Shown: piece by piece, positions 56,786-64,000 of the stretch
Layout of the letters: every line of letters starts with the position of its first letter
Numbering within the stretch: the stretch's first letter is position 1
Source: Prosthecobacter gellanilyticus
GTDB taxonomy: Bacteria > Verrucomicrobiota > Verrucomicrobiia > Verrucomicrobiales > Verrucomicrobiaceae
Reading direction: 5' to 3'
Length of the DNA stretch: 64,000 nucleotides
Assembly: GCF_007992435.1 (NCBI RefSeq)
Contig: NZ_BKAG01000006.1
Span: 153,321-217,320 of the forward strand
Notes under the pieces: generated by a model
Seen by the model: only the letters and a program-made list of their open reading frames with translations
What the model was told of the DNA's origin: nothing
The model's database searches: none
Program-made: the position numbers and the translations under genes

Positions 56786-59700
56786 TCAATGCTTCGCGAG
56801 GGACTCGAGGTAGTCGAGGAGGCTGGCGAATTCTTTGACGGTGAAGTTCATCATGAGGCCGGGAGGCATCATGCTCATGGGGAGCTTTTGGCGCTCTTTG
56901 ATGTCGGCGGTTTTGAAGGTGAACTCCTGGGCGGCAATGTTGCGCAGCTTGACCTCGCTGGCGCCTTCGAGGGTGATGAAGCCCATCTGCTGGGTGCCGT
57001 CCTTGGCGGTGATCATCTCGCTGGCGAAGCCCTGGGCGATGGTCTTGTTCGGATCCAGGATGTTCTGGGCGAGATCAGGGCGCTTATAGGTCTGGGCGAT
57101 GTTGCCGAGATAGGGGCCCTTCTGCGCCTGGCTTTCATTCGTGGTATGGCAGGCGATGCAGGTGGCTTTGGTGAAAATTTGTTCGCCGAGGGCGATGTCG
57201 CCTTTCTCTTTGAGCACGGCGGCGAGAGCTTCCTCGGGCTTCAGCGTCATGACCTTCGGCGTCTTGTCCTCGATCTTCTGAATCTTCATGGCTTTGGCAG
57301 CACGTTCAGCGGCGCCTTTGACCTGGGCATCAGCATCATCGAGGGCGGCGAGCACTTTGGAGGCGCTGGCCATGTGCTTGGTGGCACTGATGGCATCGAT
57401 GATCTGCTTGCGGCGCTTTGGCTCGGCCCAGCCGGTTTCCTGGGCTTTGGCGGAGAGCTGGATGGACTCGGGGCTGCCGGTCTTGCGGCTGGCGAGGTTC
57501 AGCAAAGCAGCGTCTGCATACATGGACACGGGCCACTCGAGTTTTTCGGCGATCTGCTCGACGAGCTGGTGATGGTTCTCGAGCTTCGGTGAGTTCAGGA
57601 AGGCATTCAACGCAGCCTCGAAGTCCTTGCCGGACTCGGGGAGTTTCTTCAGCGCATCAAAGGTGGCGAGCGTGGTGCTCACGCCTTCGGCGCTGTCGGT
57701 TTTGGCGAGGGCGATGATGGCCTGGGAAAGCAAAGTAGTGCTGGGCTTTAGCCCGTCACCGGTTGGCGCAGTCGCTGCGGGCTGAAGCCCGGCAGTACTT
57801 TTCAGAGCCTTCACGAGCAGCGGCACGGTGTCGGCGGGGACTTCATCGGCCACGGCGAGCTGGGAGACGGCCTCGGGGATCATTTTGTCATCCTGCTTGG
57901 CGAGTGCGAGGATGCGCTTCAGGGCATCGTCAGAGCGGATGCGGTTGCGGTTCATCTCCTTCACGAGGAAGGCGGCTTCCTCAGGGCCTGCTTTCTCCAA
58001 AGTGTCACGCAGGGTGGCGAGGATCTTGTCCGTGGCGGCCCAGGCTTCAGGCTGGTAATACGGGCCACGGGTATCGGGACGGGTGCCCCAGGAGTCGCCC
58101 TTCCATTCACCTTCATGGAAGTGCAGGCGGCAGAGGGCGGCGAGGATGCCTTGACGCAATGTTGGTTCGGCAGCTTTGCCGAGACGGTCGATGAGGGCAT
58201 CGACGACATCCGTCTGATGGATCATGGCCAGGGAGCGCAGAAGGCCTGCGCGATCACTGCTGCCACCATCCAGAGCGGCGAAGAGCTGCTTGCTGAGCTT
58301 GCGAGAGGCCGCGATGCGAATGGCGGTGTGAGTGATAACGGGATCGGAATTGGCGATGGCGGCGACGACTTCATCATCCGAGGCTTTCTCCTTCAGCGAG
58401 GCGACCAGGTTACGCTCGGCGGTGCGGAGGGTGGTATACTGGGCGAGGTAGCTGTCAGCCTGTTTGCTGGTTCGACGTGCGAGCTCGCGCTGGGCTTCGA
58501 TGCGGCGGCGGTAGCTCTGGGGTGTTTTGAGGTCCAGAAGTTTAACCAATTCTGCGTCATTGAGTTTCTTGAAGTCAGGCAGGGCCTCAGCTTTGAAGCC
58601 CTTCGGCTTCACCTGGACGATGTAACCGACATCCGGGCCTTCCCAGTTGAAGGTGGCGCCGCGCCAACTGGAGGCGTAGACGCGGCTCATGGCGTCCACA
58701 TCCGCATCGGTGGGGCGGGTCATTTTGATGAAGGGCTCGGGCTTGCGGGTTTCTTCAAACGTCGCGCCTTTGGGCTTCACCTGATGATGCCAGAGAGCGC
58801 CGGTGCCCCAGTCGGCGGTGAAGGGGGCGTTGTTCCAGTCGCCAAAGCCCGGTTCATCAATGTAGACAGCGCCGCAACCGCTGCCGCCGCCGTAGTCCGC
58901 GAGAGGCTGGATGCACTCGTCATTGAAGTTTTTGTAGAGGCGCGGGTAGCCGTGGTCCTCGCCGCCGGTGAAATGGTGGAAGCGCACATTCCAGCCGCCG
59001 CCGTCATTGGTGTTGTCGCGCGCGAAGATGTCCATGAGCGGGCTGATGGCGACCTCGAGGATGTTACGCGTGCCGGTGGAGTAGACTTCGAGTCCGCTGC
59101 CATCTGGACGGAAGCGGATCACGCCACCACCGCGATGCTGCAGCGTTTTCCCATCGGTGCCGGTGGCCTTCATGAAGCCGAAGTCACCGCCGGCGATGTA
59201 GAGCCAGCCATCAATGCCGAGGCTGAGGCCGTTTGTGGTATGGTCCGCAGGACGATCTTTGAATCCGAAGGCGATGTCCTTGATGAGGATGTTCTGCTTC
59301 TCAGCGACGCCATCATGGTCGGCATCGACGAACTCGCTGACGTGCGGAGGATGCACAAGGTAGAGGCGGTCGTTGTCCCAGACGAGACCGCGAGGGCTGT
59401 CCACCTCACAGAAGACCTTGGTTTCATCCGCGCGGCCATCGCCATCGAGATCGCGCAAACGAATGATGCGACCACGGTGAGGATTGCGGCCGAGGGAGCC
59501 GTTGCCATCCGAGGAAACGTAAAGCGTGCCATCCGGAGCAGCGGCGACATAGACCGGGTAGTTCGCGGCGGCGCTGTTGGCGAAGAGGGTGACTTCAAAA
59601 CCATCCGCGACCTTCACGTCCTTGAGGATGGCGGCTTCCTGCTCGGCGGTGAGCTTGACGATTTTCGGGACGATGTTGCCTTCCGTTTTGTAGGCGTCCG

Positions 59701-60988
59701 CGCCATTTTTAACCGCAGATGGCGCAGAAGGCACAGATGGCTTGAGAGCGGTGATTCCGGGGCCTTTGAGCTTCACTTCACGGATGCTGGCCCAGCCGCC
59801 GCCTTTTTTGCCAAGGGCATGGACTTTGACAAAGCGGATGTTTTCAGCCTTGGCGAAATCGTTGGAGTAAGGCGCGCCTTTTTCGTTGGTGCTGCCATCG
59901 ACGAGAGTGGTCCAGGCTTTGCCATCGGTGCTGGCTTCGACCTTGAACTGATACACGCCGTTGTTCTCCCAGGTGGTCTCGATGCCGGTGAGGGTCTGCG
60001 GCTTTTCGAGCTCGAGCTGGAGCCACTGCGGATACGAAGAACCATTGGCACACCAGCGGGTCTTTTCATCGCCATCCACGGCGCACCAGGCGAAGTTGTC
60101 TTTGCCGCTCTCCTCACTGCTGGCGGTGGCTTTGATGCCGGTGGCATTGGCGGGTGGTGCTGGCTTGGGCTTTGGGGCTTCAGCGGGCTTCGCGGCCACG
60201 TGGGTGACTTTGTTTTCACCTTTGAAGGCGGTCAGATACTCGGGCGTGAGCTTGTTGCAGGCCCAGAGCACGCCGCGGCTGAGGAGATCGAGGTAGCGGG
60301 CATCGGACACGGTGTCGTTGTTATGACCGATGGTGGTGCTGAAGCTGCGCGCACCGGCTTTTTCATTCGTCCAGGCGACGATGTATTCCACGTCCTTGGT
60401 GCTACCGTCTTTGTTTTTGACCGTCTGCTTGCCCATCGCGAGAGGATGCGCATCAAAGACATTCACGTTGTTATACAGCTCCTCTTTGATCGTGGTCCAG
60501 TCGGCGAGTGATTTGGTCACCGGGTGCTCTTTGTCGACAAAGGTGATGGCGATGGGCTCCTGCGGGCCGTGGGAGTTGGACTGGAGGCCGAGGTGCTTGA
60601 ACCAGCGGTCCTCGCCGGTGCGGAAGCTGTGCATGGCGCAGTGCAGATGCACGGCGGGGATGGTCTTGTGCGCATCCAGGATGCGGGTAAGCGTGTCCTT
60701 GTTGTTCATGCTGGCCGCGCATTCATCGTGGATGATGATGTCGTAGCCCTTGGCCCAATCCGCCTTTTCATAGAGGGGCAGGGGAGGGTTCGTGGATTTG
60801 TCGTCCGTCCAGATCACGTCCACCTGCACATTCGCGCGGGCCTGGATGCCCTTGCTGAGGATCTCATGCTGCTTGGCATAATCATGGCAGCAGCCACCGG
60901 CGATGAGGAGCGCTTTGAGGGGCTCGGCGGCGAGGGCCGAGGCGGTGAGCAGAGGGCTGAGGGTGAGGAGCAGGAGGTGGCGAAGCAT
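56786..60988 (-). CDS. Giant exported ThuA / F5-8C / PVC dehydrogenase / HEAT / cytochrome c protein
   Basis: From the ATG at 60988 (a GTG nine codons upstream is less likely) the protein has 1400 residues and a signal peptide. Domains in order: ThuA-like (about 25-255, LLIAGGCCHDYAKQ, VHLHCAMHSFR); F5/8 type C (about 285-425); a PVC-type membrane-bound dehydrogenase beta-propeller (about 455-815, YVSSDGNGSLGRNPHRGRI, GDFGFMKATG); HEAT-like helices (about 830-1225); and a C-terminal heme domain with CIACH. It probably oxidises a sugar and passes electrons to heme. Two dispersed repeats are read in frame (59711-59740 and 57734-57799). Confidence 0.87.
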   Translation of the reverse strand: MLRHLLLLTLSPLLTASALAAEPLKALLIAGGCCHDYAKQHEILSKGIQARANVQVDVIWTDDKSTNPPLPLYEKADWAKGYDIIIHDECAASMNNKDTLTRILDAHKTIPAVHLHCAMHSFRTGEDRWFKHLGLQSNSHGPQEPIAITFVDKEHPVTKSLADWTTIKEELYNNVNVFDAHPLAMGKQTVKNKDGSTKDVEYIVAWTNEKAGARSFSTTIGHNNDTVSDARYLDLLSRGVLWACNKLTPEYLTAFKGENKVTHVAAKPAEAPKPKPAPPANATGIKATASSEESGKDNFAWCAVDGDEKTRWCANGSSYPQWLQLELEKPQTLTGIETTWENNGVYQFKVEASTDGKAWTTLVDGSTNEKGAPYSNDFAKAENIRFVKVHALGKKGGGWASIREVKLKGPGITALKPSVPSAPSAVKNGADAYKTEGNIVPKIVKLTAEQEAAILKDVKVADGFEVTLFANSAAANYPVYVAAAPDGTLYVSSDGNGSLGRNPHRGRIIRLRDLDGDGRADETKVFCEVDSPRGLVWDNDRLYLVHPPHVSEFVDADHDGVAEKQNILIKDIAFGFKDRPADHTTNGLSLGIDGWLYIAGGDFGFMKATGTDGKTLQHRGGGVIRFRPDGSGLEVYSTGTRNILEVAISPLMDIFARDNTNDGGGWNVRFHHFTGGEDHGYPRLYKNFNDECIQPLADYGGGSGCGAVYIDEPGFGDWNNAPFTADWGTGALWHHQVKPKGATFEETRKPEPFIKMTRPTDADVDAMSRVYASSWRGATFNWEGPDVGYIVQVKPKGFKAEALPDFKKLNDAELVKLLDLKTPQSYRRRIEAQRELARRTSKQADSYLAQYTTLRTAERNLVASLKEKASDDEVVAAIANSDPVITHTAIRIAASRKLSKQLFAALDGGSSDRAGLLRSLAMIHQTDVVDALIDRLGKAAEPTLRQGILAALCRLHFHEGEWKGDSWGTRPDTRGPYYQPEAWAATDKILATLRDTLEKAGPEEAAFLVKEMNRNRIRSDDALKRILALAKQDDKMIPEAVSQLAVADEVPADTVPLLVKALKSTAGLQPAATAPTGDGLKPSTTLLSQAIIALAKTDSAEGVSTTLATFDALKKLPESGKDFEAALNAFLNSPKLENHHQLVEQIAEKLEWPVSMYADAALLNLASRKTGSPESIQLSAKAQETGWAEPKRRKQIIDAISATKHMASASKVLAALDDADAQVKGAAERAAKAMKIQKIEDKTPKVMTLKPEEALAAVLKEKGDIALGEQIFTKATCIACHTTNESQAQKGPYLGNIAQTYKRPDLAQNILDPNKTIAQGFASEMITAKDGTQQMGFITLEGASEVKLRNIAAQEFTFKTADIKERQKLPMSMMPPGLMMNFTVKEFASLLDYLESLAKH
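57734..57799 (-). repeat. 66-bp palindromic element carried in frame in the giant PVC gene
   Basis: AGTAGTGCTGGGCTTTAGCC (57734 on) and GGCTGAAGCCCGGCAGTACT (to 57799) are inverted arms pairing at about 19 of 22 positions. They are read on the minus strand as KSTAGLQPAATAPTGDGLKP, a Pro/Thr/Ala stretch between HEAT-like helices. Confidence 0.75.
59711..59740 (-). repeat. AACCGCAGATGgCGCAGA repeat carried in frame in the giant PVC gene
   Basis: AACCGCAGATGGCGCAGAAG and following GCACAGATGG match the intergenic copy at 22511-22542 over about 18 bases. On the minus strand it is read as PSVPSAPSAV in the linker between the F5/8C and dehydrogenase domains. Confidence 0.7.
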
Positions 60989-61101
60989 GAGAGAAAGAGG
61001 GCGCAGAAGCCGCACAAAAGGCGGGGTTTCTATCAGAAAAGTAGAAAGAAAAGGGTGGTAAATTCCATCCGCAGGGGACGGGGCAGGTGCCGCAAACTCT
61101 A

Positions 61102-61187
61102 GTTGGAGTGAAGGCTTTAGCCGATCTGGGCGTGTGGGAGGTGGCGAGATCGTTGGAGCCAGAGGCGCCTAAAGGCTGGACTCCAAC
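61102..61187. repeat. 86-bp palindromic element, copy 2
   Basis: GTTGGAGTGAAGGCTTTAGC (61102 on) and CGCCTAAAGGCTGGACTCCAAC (61166-61187) are inverted arms. Length and arm sequences match the element at 5041-5126. Confidence 0.65.
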
Positions 61188-61230
61188 GTGTGCTGGCGCG
61201 GATGATGGAACTCACTGTGCTCTTTGCGGA

Positions 61231-61256
61231 AACAAAAAGCCCCCAGGGGCTCTGGG
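61231..61256 (-). terminator. Likely terminator of the LolA-like gene
   Basis: On the minus strand CCCCAG and CTGGGG form a GC-rich stem followed by GGCTTTTTG. It lies about 100 bases past the stop at 61358. Confidence 0.5.
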
Positions 61257-61357
61257 GACTTGGATTGTTAGGTGGCAGCGCTGGAGAGCACATTGCATCA
61301 TGCCCTGCATCGAATGAATCAGGAATCAGGACTCCTGATTCAGGAATCAAGAATGCC

Positions 61358-62089
61358 CTATTGTTTCTCAGGCTTGTCGAGCGTGAGGTAGGTGCGGCCT
61401 TTGGGGGCGCCGTCGCCGGGGTTGAAGGACTCGATGCGCATCTCTTTGAGCACGGTGGCGCCGTCCACCTTCTGCACCTTGGTGACCTGGAAGCGTTTGA
61501 CCATCTTGCTGCGGGTGTCGTAGGCCTCCATTTTGGCCACGCCACCGCTCTCTTTCTCCACCCAGAGGTCCACCGTGTAGTAAGGGCCCTTCTGGTCCGG
61601 GGCGGTGACACGGATGAGCCAGCACTTCACGCGGGCAGCGGTGAGCCGGGCGGTGGAGTCCATCATTTTCACGTTTTTCCAGTAGGTGAAGCGCAGGGAG
61701 AGGTCTTCGTAATTGAAGTCCATGCCACGCACGGGCTCGGCGGCGTTCGCCAGAGGCACGGGGGAACTGCCGCCTGCCTTCACCTGCCAGAGGGTGGCGG
61801 GGGCGGTGGTGAGGTCCAGGTGGACGATCTCAGGCGGGGGATTTTTAAAGCGGAAGCGCATCACCTTCCCCGTCAGGGTCAGCTCCAGGGGCTCCACCTT
61901 GCCGGTGTCATCGTCACGGAGCTGGCCGTTCATCCGGTGATTTTGCAGGGCATAGCTGCGGCGCACGAGTTCCAGGACCTGCTCGGCATTGAGTTCCGGC
62001 GGGTCCTCAGCCAGGACGGGGGCAGGGACGAGGGGGGCGGCGGCCAGGGGGGCGAGGGCGGCAGCGGTGAGGAGTTGGCGGCGGTTCAT
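61358..62089 (-). CDS. Exported outer-membrane lipoprotein-sorting (LolA-like) protein
   Basis: From the ATG at 62089 (MNRRQLLTAAALAPLAAAPL) the protein has 243 residues with a signal sequence carrying a twin Arg. An earlier in-frame ATG at 62146 adds another hydrophobic segment and is less likely. The mature domain has the half-barrel strand pattern of LolA/LppX-like carriers: LTLTGKVMRFRFKNPP, LSLRFTYWKNVKMM, VKCWLIRVTAPD, YYTVDLWVEKESGGVAKMEAYD. Such proteins shuttle lipoproteins or lipids across the periplasm. Proteins of this type often accompany other envelope genes, but none is adjacent here. Confidence 0.7.
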   Translation of the reverse strand: MNRRQLLTAAALAPLAAAPLVPAPVLAEDPPELNAEQVLELVRRSYALQNHRMNGQLRDDDTGKVEPLELTLTGKVMRFRFKNPPPEIVHLDLTTAPATLWQVKAGGSSPVPLANAAEPVRGMDFNYEDLSLRFTYWKNVKMMDSTARLTAARVKCWLIRVTAPDQKGPYYTVDLWVEKESGGVAKMEAYDTRSKMVKRFQVTKVQKVDGATVLKEMRIESFNPGDGAPKGRTYLTLDKPEKQ

Positions 62090-62320
62090 GAGGGAGTAGA
62101 GGGAAAAAGAGGTCGCCAGGGCAAGGCCAATGGCGAGGGCGGTCATCGCGCGGTGGTGCTCCAGGACGAAAAAAGGGGCGCGCATAAGACAGCTCAGGTG
62201 GTCTACGCATTCAATCCAGTCTCCGGTCGGGTGCCAAAGAAATCTGTGGCAAGGTGGCCCGGACAAGGTTACGTGCTGTTTGAGTGCCCTCCGTGGGGGC
62301 GCTGTCTAAAGATCCCAGTA

Positions 62321-63772
62321 ATGCAAGGCATGTCATCCCTCCAGGCTATCCGCGATGCCCTTGAGCAGTCGCCGGACAATGTGTCGCTCCTCCTTTTGTT
62401 TGGGCACGCCTCTCTCGATCAGCTGCATCTGGAAGATGCGCGGGAGAGTTTTGAGCGTGTCCTGGAGCTGGACCCCGATCACGGAGATGCCCAGCTGGGC
62501 GTCGCGAAAGTGCTCTTCATGCACGGAGAAACCTCCGGCGCCGCCGTGCGCGCGGAGCGTGTCCTCCTGCAGAATCCCATGAATGCGCAGGCGCATCTGC
62601 TTTTGAGCCGTGTGCATCTGGCCGAGGGCGACCGCGCCAAGGCGATCGAGCATTTTGAAAGTGCCGCGCAGATCGATGGCACGCTGAGTGATCCTCCCCT
62701 GGAGCGTGAGCTGGGCCAGACGATCCGTGATGCCCGCCGGACCTCTCCTTCCGCGATGATGCCAGAACCGCCGATGGGCATGGGTGGCGACACGATGGAA
62801 GAAGGCGAGACGCCGACGGAGTTCGCTGAAGACCCCTTTGACGATCCGCCCTATGACTGGCGGCCGGAGACCTTTTACGCCCCGGGAGATCCTGCCCGCT
62901 TTGGCGTGACCTTCAGTGACGTGGGCGGCATGGAAGAGCTGAAGGAGGAGATCCGCCTGAAGATCACCTACCCGCTGCAGTATCCGGACCTCTACAAGGC
63001 CTATGGCAAGCGCACGGGTGGTGGCATCTTGATCTATGGACCTCCAGGCTGCGGCAAGACCATGATGCTGCGCGCGGTGGCCGGTGAAGTGCCGTGCAAT
63101 TACCTCTCCGTGGGCCTGCATGAGATCTTTGACCCTTACTTCGGCAGCACGGAGCGGAACCTGCACCAGATCTTCGAGACGGCGCGGGCGAACGCACCCT
63201 GTGTGCTCATTTTTGATGATCTGGATTCCCTGGCCCAGGACCGCCGCAATGTGCGGGAAAGCCAGCTCCGCAATCTGGTGAACCAGTTCCTCCATGAGAT
63301 GGACGGCATGCGTGGCGAGAACAATCGCGTGCTCGTGATCGGTGCCACGAACCAGCCCTGGGCGCTGGATCCGGCGTTCCGTCGTCCGGGCCGCTTTGAC
63401 CAGGCCATCTTCGTGCCGCCGCCGGATGCTCCCGCGCGTGAACAAATCGTTTCCCTGCTGGCGAAGGACAAGCCCATCTCGAATCTGGACGCCGCCGCTT
63501 TGGTGGAGGCCACCTCGGGCTTCTCGGGTGCGGATCTGAAGTTTGTGTTTGATCGCGCGGCTGAGATGACGCTCTCCGCCGCCATCCACAGCGGTCAGCC
63601 CGTGCCGATCAGCATGGACACCCTGCTGGCCGTGGCCCGTGCGCATCAGCCGAGCACCCACACCTGGTTTGAAGGAGCACGCGAGCATGCCCAGCATGCG
63701 CCGCCAGACACCTATGCCAGCGAAGTGCGGAAGTCTCTGAATGCGCCGACGCAGCAGCAGCGGGAACCGTGA
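62321..63772 (+). CDS. AAA+ ATPase with N-terminal TPR domain
   Basis: From the ATG at 62321 (another ATG at 62330 is possible) the protein has 483 residues. Residues about 10-125 form TPR-like helices (SLDQLHLEDARESFERVLELDPDHGDA, AIEHFESAAQIDG). An acidic, Met/Pro-rich linker follows. The AAA domain has the Cdc48/FtsH-like order: SDVGGMEELKEEI, Walker A GPPGCGKT (about 241), Walker B LIFDDLDS, ATNQPWALDPAFRRPGRFD with the arginine finger, and SGFSGADLKFVFDRAAEM. There is no protease domain. It is probably an unfoldase or remodeller whose TPR region selects clients (inference). Confidence 0.87.
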   Translation: MQGMSSLQAIRDALEQSPDNVSLLLLFGHASLDQLHLEDARESFERVLELDPDHGDAQLGVAKVLFMHGETSGAAVRAERVLLQNPMNAQAHLLLSRVHLAEGDRAKAIEHFESAAQIDGTLSDPPLERELGQTIRDARRTSPSAMMPEPPMGMGGDTMEEGETPTEFAEDPFDDPPYDWRPETFYAPGDPARFGVTFSDVGGMEELKEEIRLKITYPLQYPDLYKAYGKRTGGGILIYGPPGCGKTMMLRAVAGEVPCNYLSVGLHEIFDPYFGSTERNLHQIFETARANAPCVLIFDDLDSLAQDRRNVRESQLRNLVNQFLHEMDGMRGENNRVLVIGATNQPWALDPAFRRPGRFDQAIFVPPPDAPAREQIVSLLAKDKPISNLDAAALVEATSGFSGADLKFVFDRAAEMTLSAAIHSGQPVPISMDTLLAVARAHQPSTHTWFEGAREHAQHAPPDTYASEVRKSLNAPTQQQREP

Positions 63773-63790
63773 GGGTGAGGTGATCCGTCC

Positions 63791-63830
63791 ATCAATCCGA
63801 CTGAATCCGACTGAATCCGACCTGATCAGG
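63791..63830. repeat. ATCCGACTGA tandem repeat
   Basis: ATCAATCCGACTGAATCCGA and the following CTGAATCCGACCTGATCAGG hold a 10-base unit repeated about three times with an inverted end. It resembles the GATCC/CGGAT repeats at 33217-33412. Bases 63773-64000 otherwise show no gene. Confidence 0.6.
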
Positions 63831-64000
63831 GTGGGTTTGATGGAGCGCGGATCTCCGAATCCGCAGCAGGGCGGAGCGCACTCGACGTGTGGAGTTTCAC
63901 TGCGGGCAGACGTCACACGGCGGGCAAAATGTATCATTCTCGCTGAACTCCTCCGAAGGATGTTTCGAGGAGGGTTCAGCACGTTCTCTTCGTTCCACCC

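Larger units (their letters stand above)
60989..61357. other. Intergenic region with palindromes
   Basis: No gene is supported. It holds the 86-bp element at 61102-61187, a terminator-like hairpin at 61231-61256, and an 8-bp stem palindrome AATCAGGACTCCTGATT at about 61326-61342 flanked by further AATCAGGA/TCAGGAATC copies. Confidence 0.55.

Noticed and set aside
58115..60511. A 798-codon open frame antisense to the giant PVC gene
   Set aside because: The minus-strand frame has clear domains and a signal peptide. The antisense product is compositionally biased and contains no motif.
61190..62320. Upstream extension of the AAA+ ATPase frame
   Set aside because: It is antisense to the LolA-like gene and has no similarity. 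The TPR region starts after the ATG at 62321.

Overview
The window looks like a chromosomal segment of a free-living Verrucomicrobiota bacterium, probably close to Prosthecobacter/Verrucomicrobium. This is inferred from the gene families: DUF1080 proteins, a DUF1501 plus PSD1-type cytochrome pair, a giant ThuA/dehydrogenase/heme protein of the Planctomycetes-Verrucomicrobia type, many secreted hydrolases, GC-rich coding sequence, and intergenic regions full of short palindromic and G/A-rich dispersed repeats. I saw no phage structural genes, no CRISPR array, no rRNA and no complete insertion sequence.

Layout. 1-5 kb: a secreted DUF1080 protein, then a minus-strand catabolic cluster (RraA-like, HpcH/HpaI aldolase, SDR dehydrogenase, SSS symporter). 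5.3-6.5 kb: an exported, extremely repetitive Arg/Gly/Pro/His protein with a perfect terminator. 6.6-12.7 kb: a minus-strand set of hydroxyproline-epimerase-like enzyme and two S9 prolyl peptidases, one fused to an HExxH domain. 13-17 kb: a SirB1-like protein diverging from a GT4 glycosyltransferase-glgB pair. 17.5-25.9 kb: cNMP-binding protein, SGNH hydrolase, class II terpene-cyclase-like protein, ROK regulator, lipoprotein, rppH and a membrane protein. 26-30.3 kb: a less orderly, accessory-looking stretch with tRNA-Gln and a partial second tRNA-Gln, small proteins, a frameshifted exported protein, a PIG-L deacetylase, a membrane SUKH protein and convergent hicA/hicB genes.

30.3-43 kb: OmpA-like envelope protein, gnd, a repeat mosaic, an XRE plus membrane-protein pair, a membrane-anchored hydrolase, a fused trehalose-6-phosphate synthase/phosphatase, a lipid-kinase-like protein, an EF-G paralogue with a possible leader ORF, and a TPR-like exported protein. 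43-45.4 kb: a broken SEC-C gene, then an overlapping RNA ligase/HD-Pnk pair that looks like a nucleic-acid end-healing and sealing operon. 45.4-64 kb: M23 peptidase with PKD domains, two esterase-like hydrolases, two PSD1 cytochrome proteins with one DUF1501 partner, the 1400-residue ThuA/F5-8C/dehydrogenase/heme protein, a LolA-like protein and a TPR-AAA+ ATPase.

The most notable signals are the RNA-repair pair, the EF-G leader arrangement, dispersed repeats carried in frame inside three coding stretches, and the tail-to-tail hicA/hicB. All family assignments come from reading motifs by eye; no database search was possible. Many start codons were moved inward from the longest open frame, and the reason is given in each entry.
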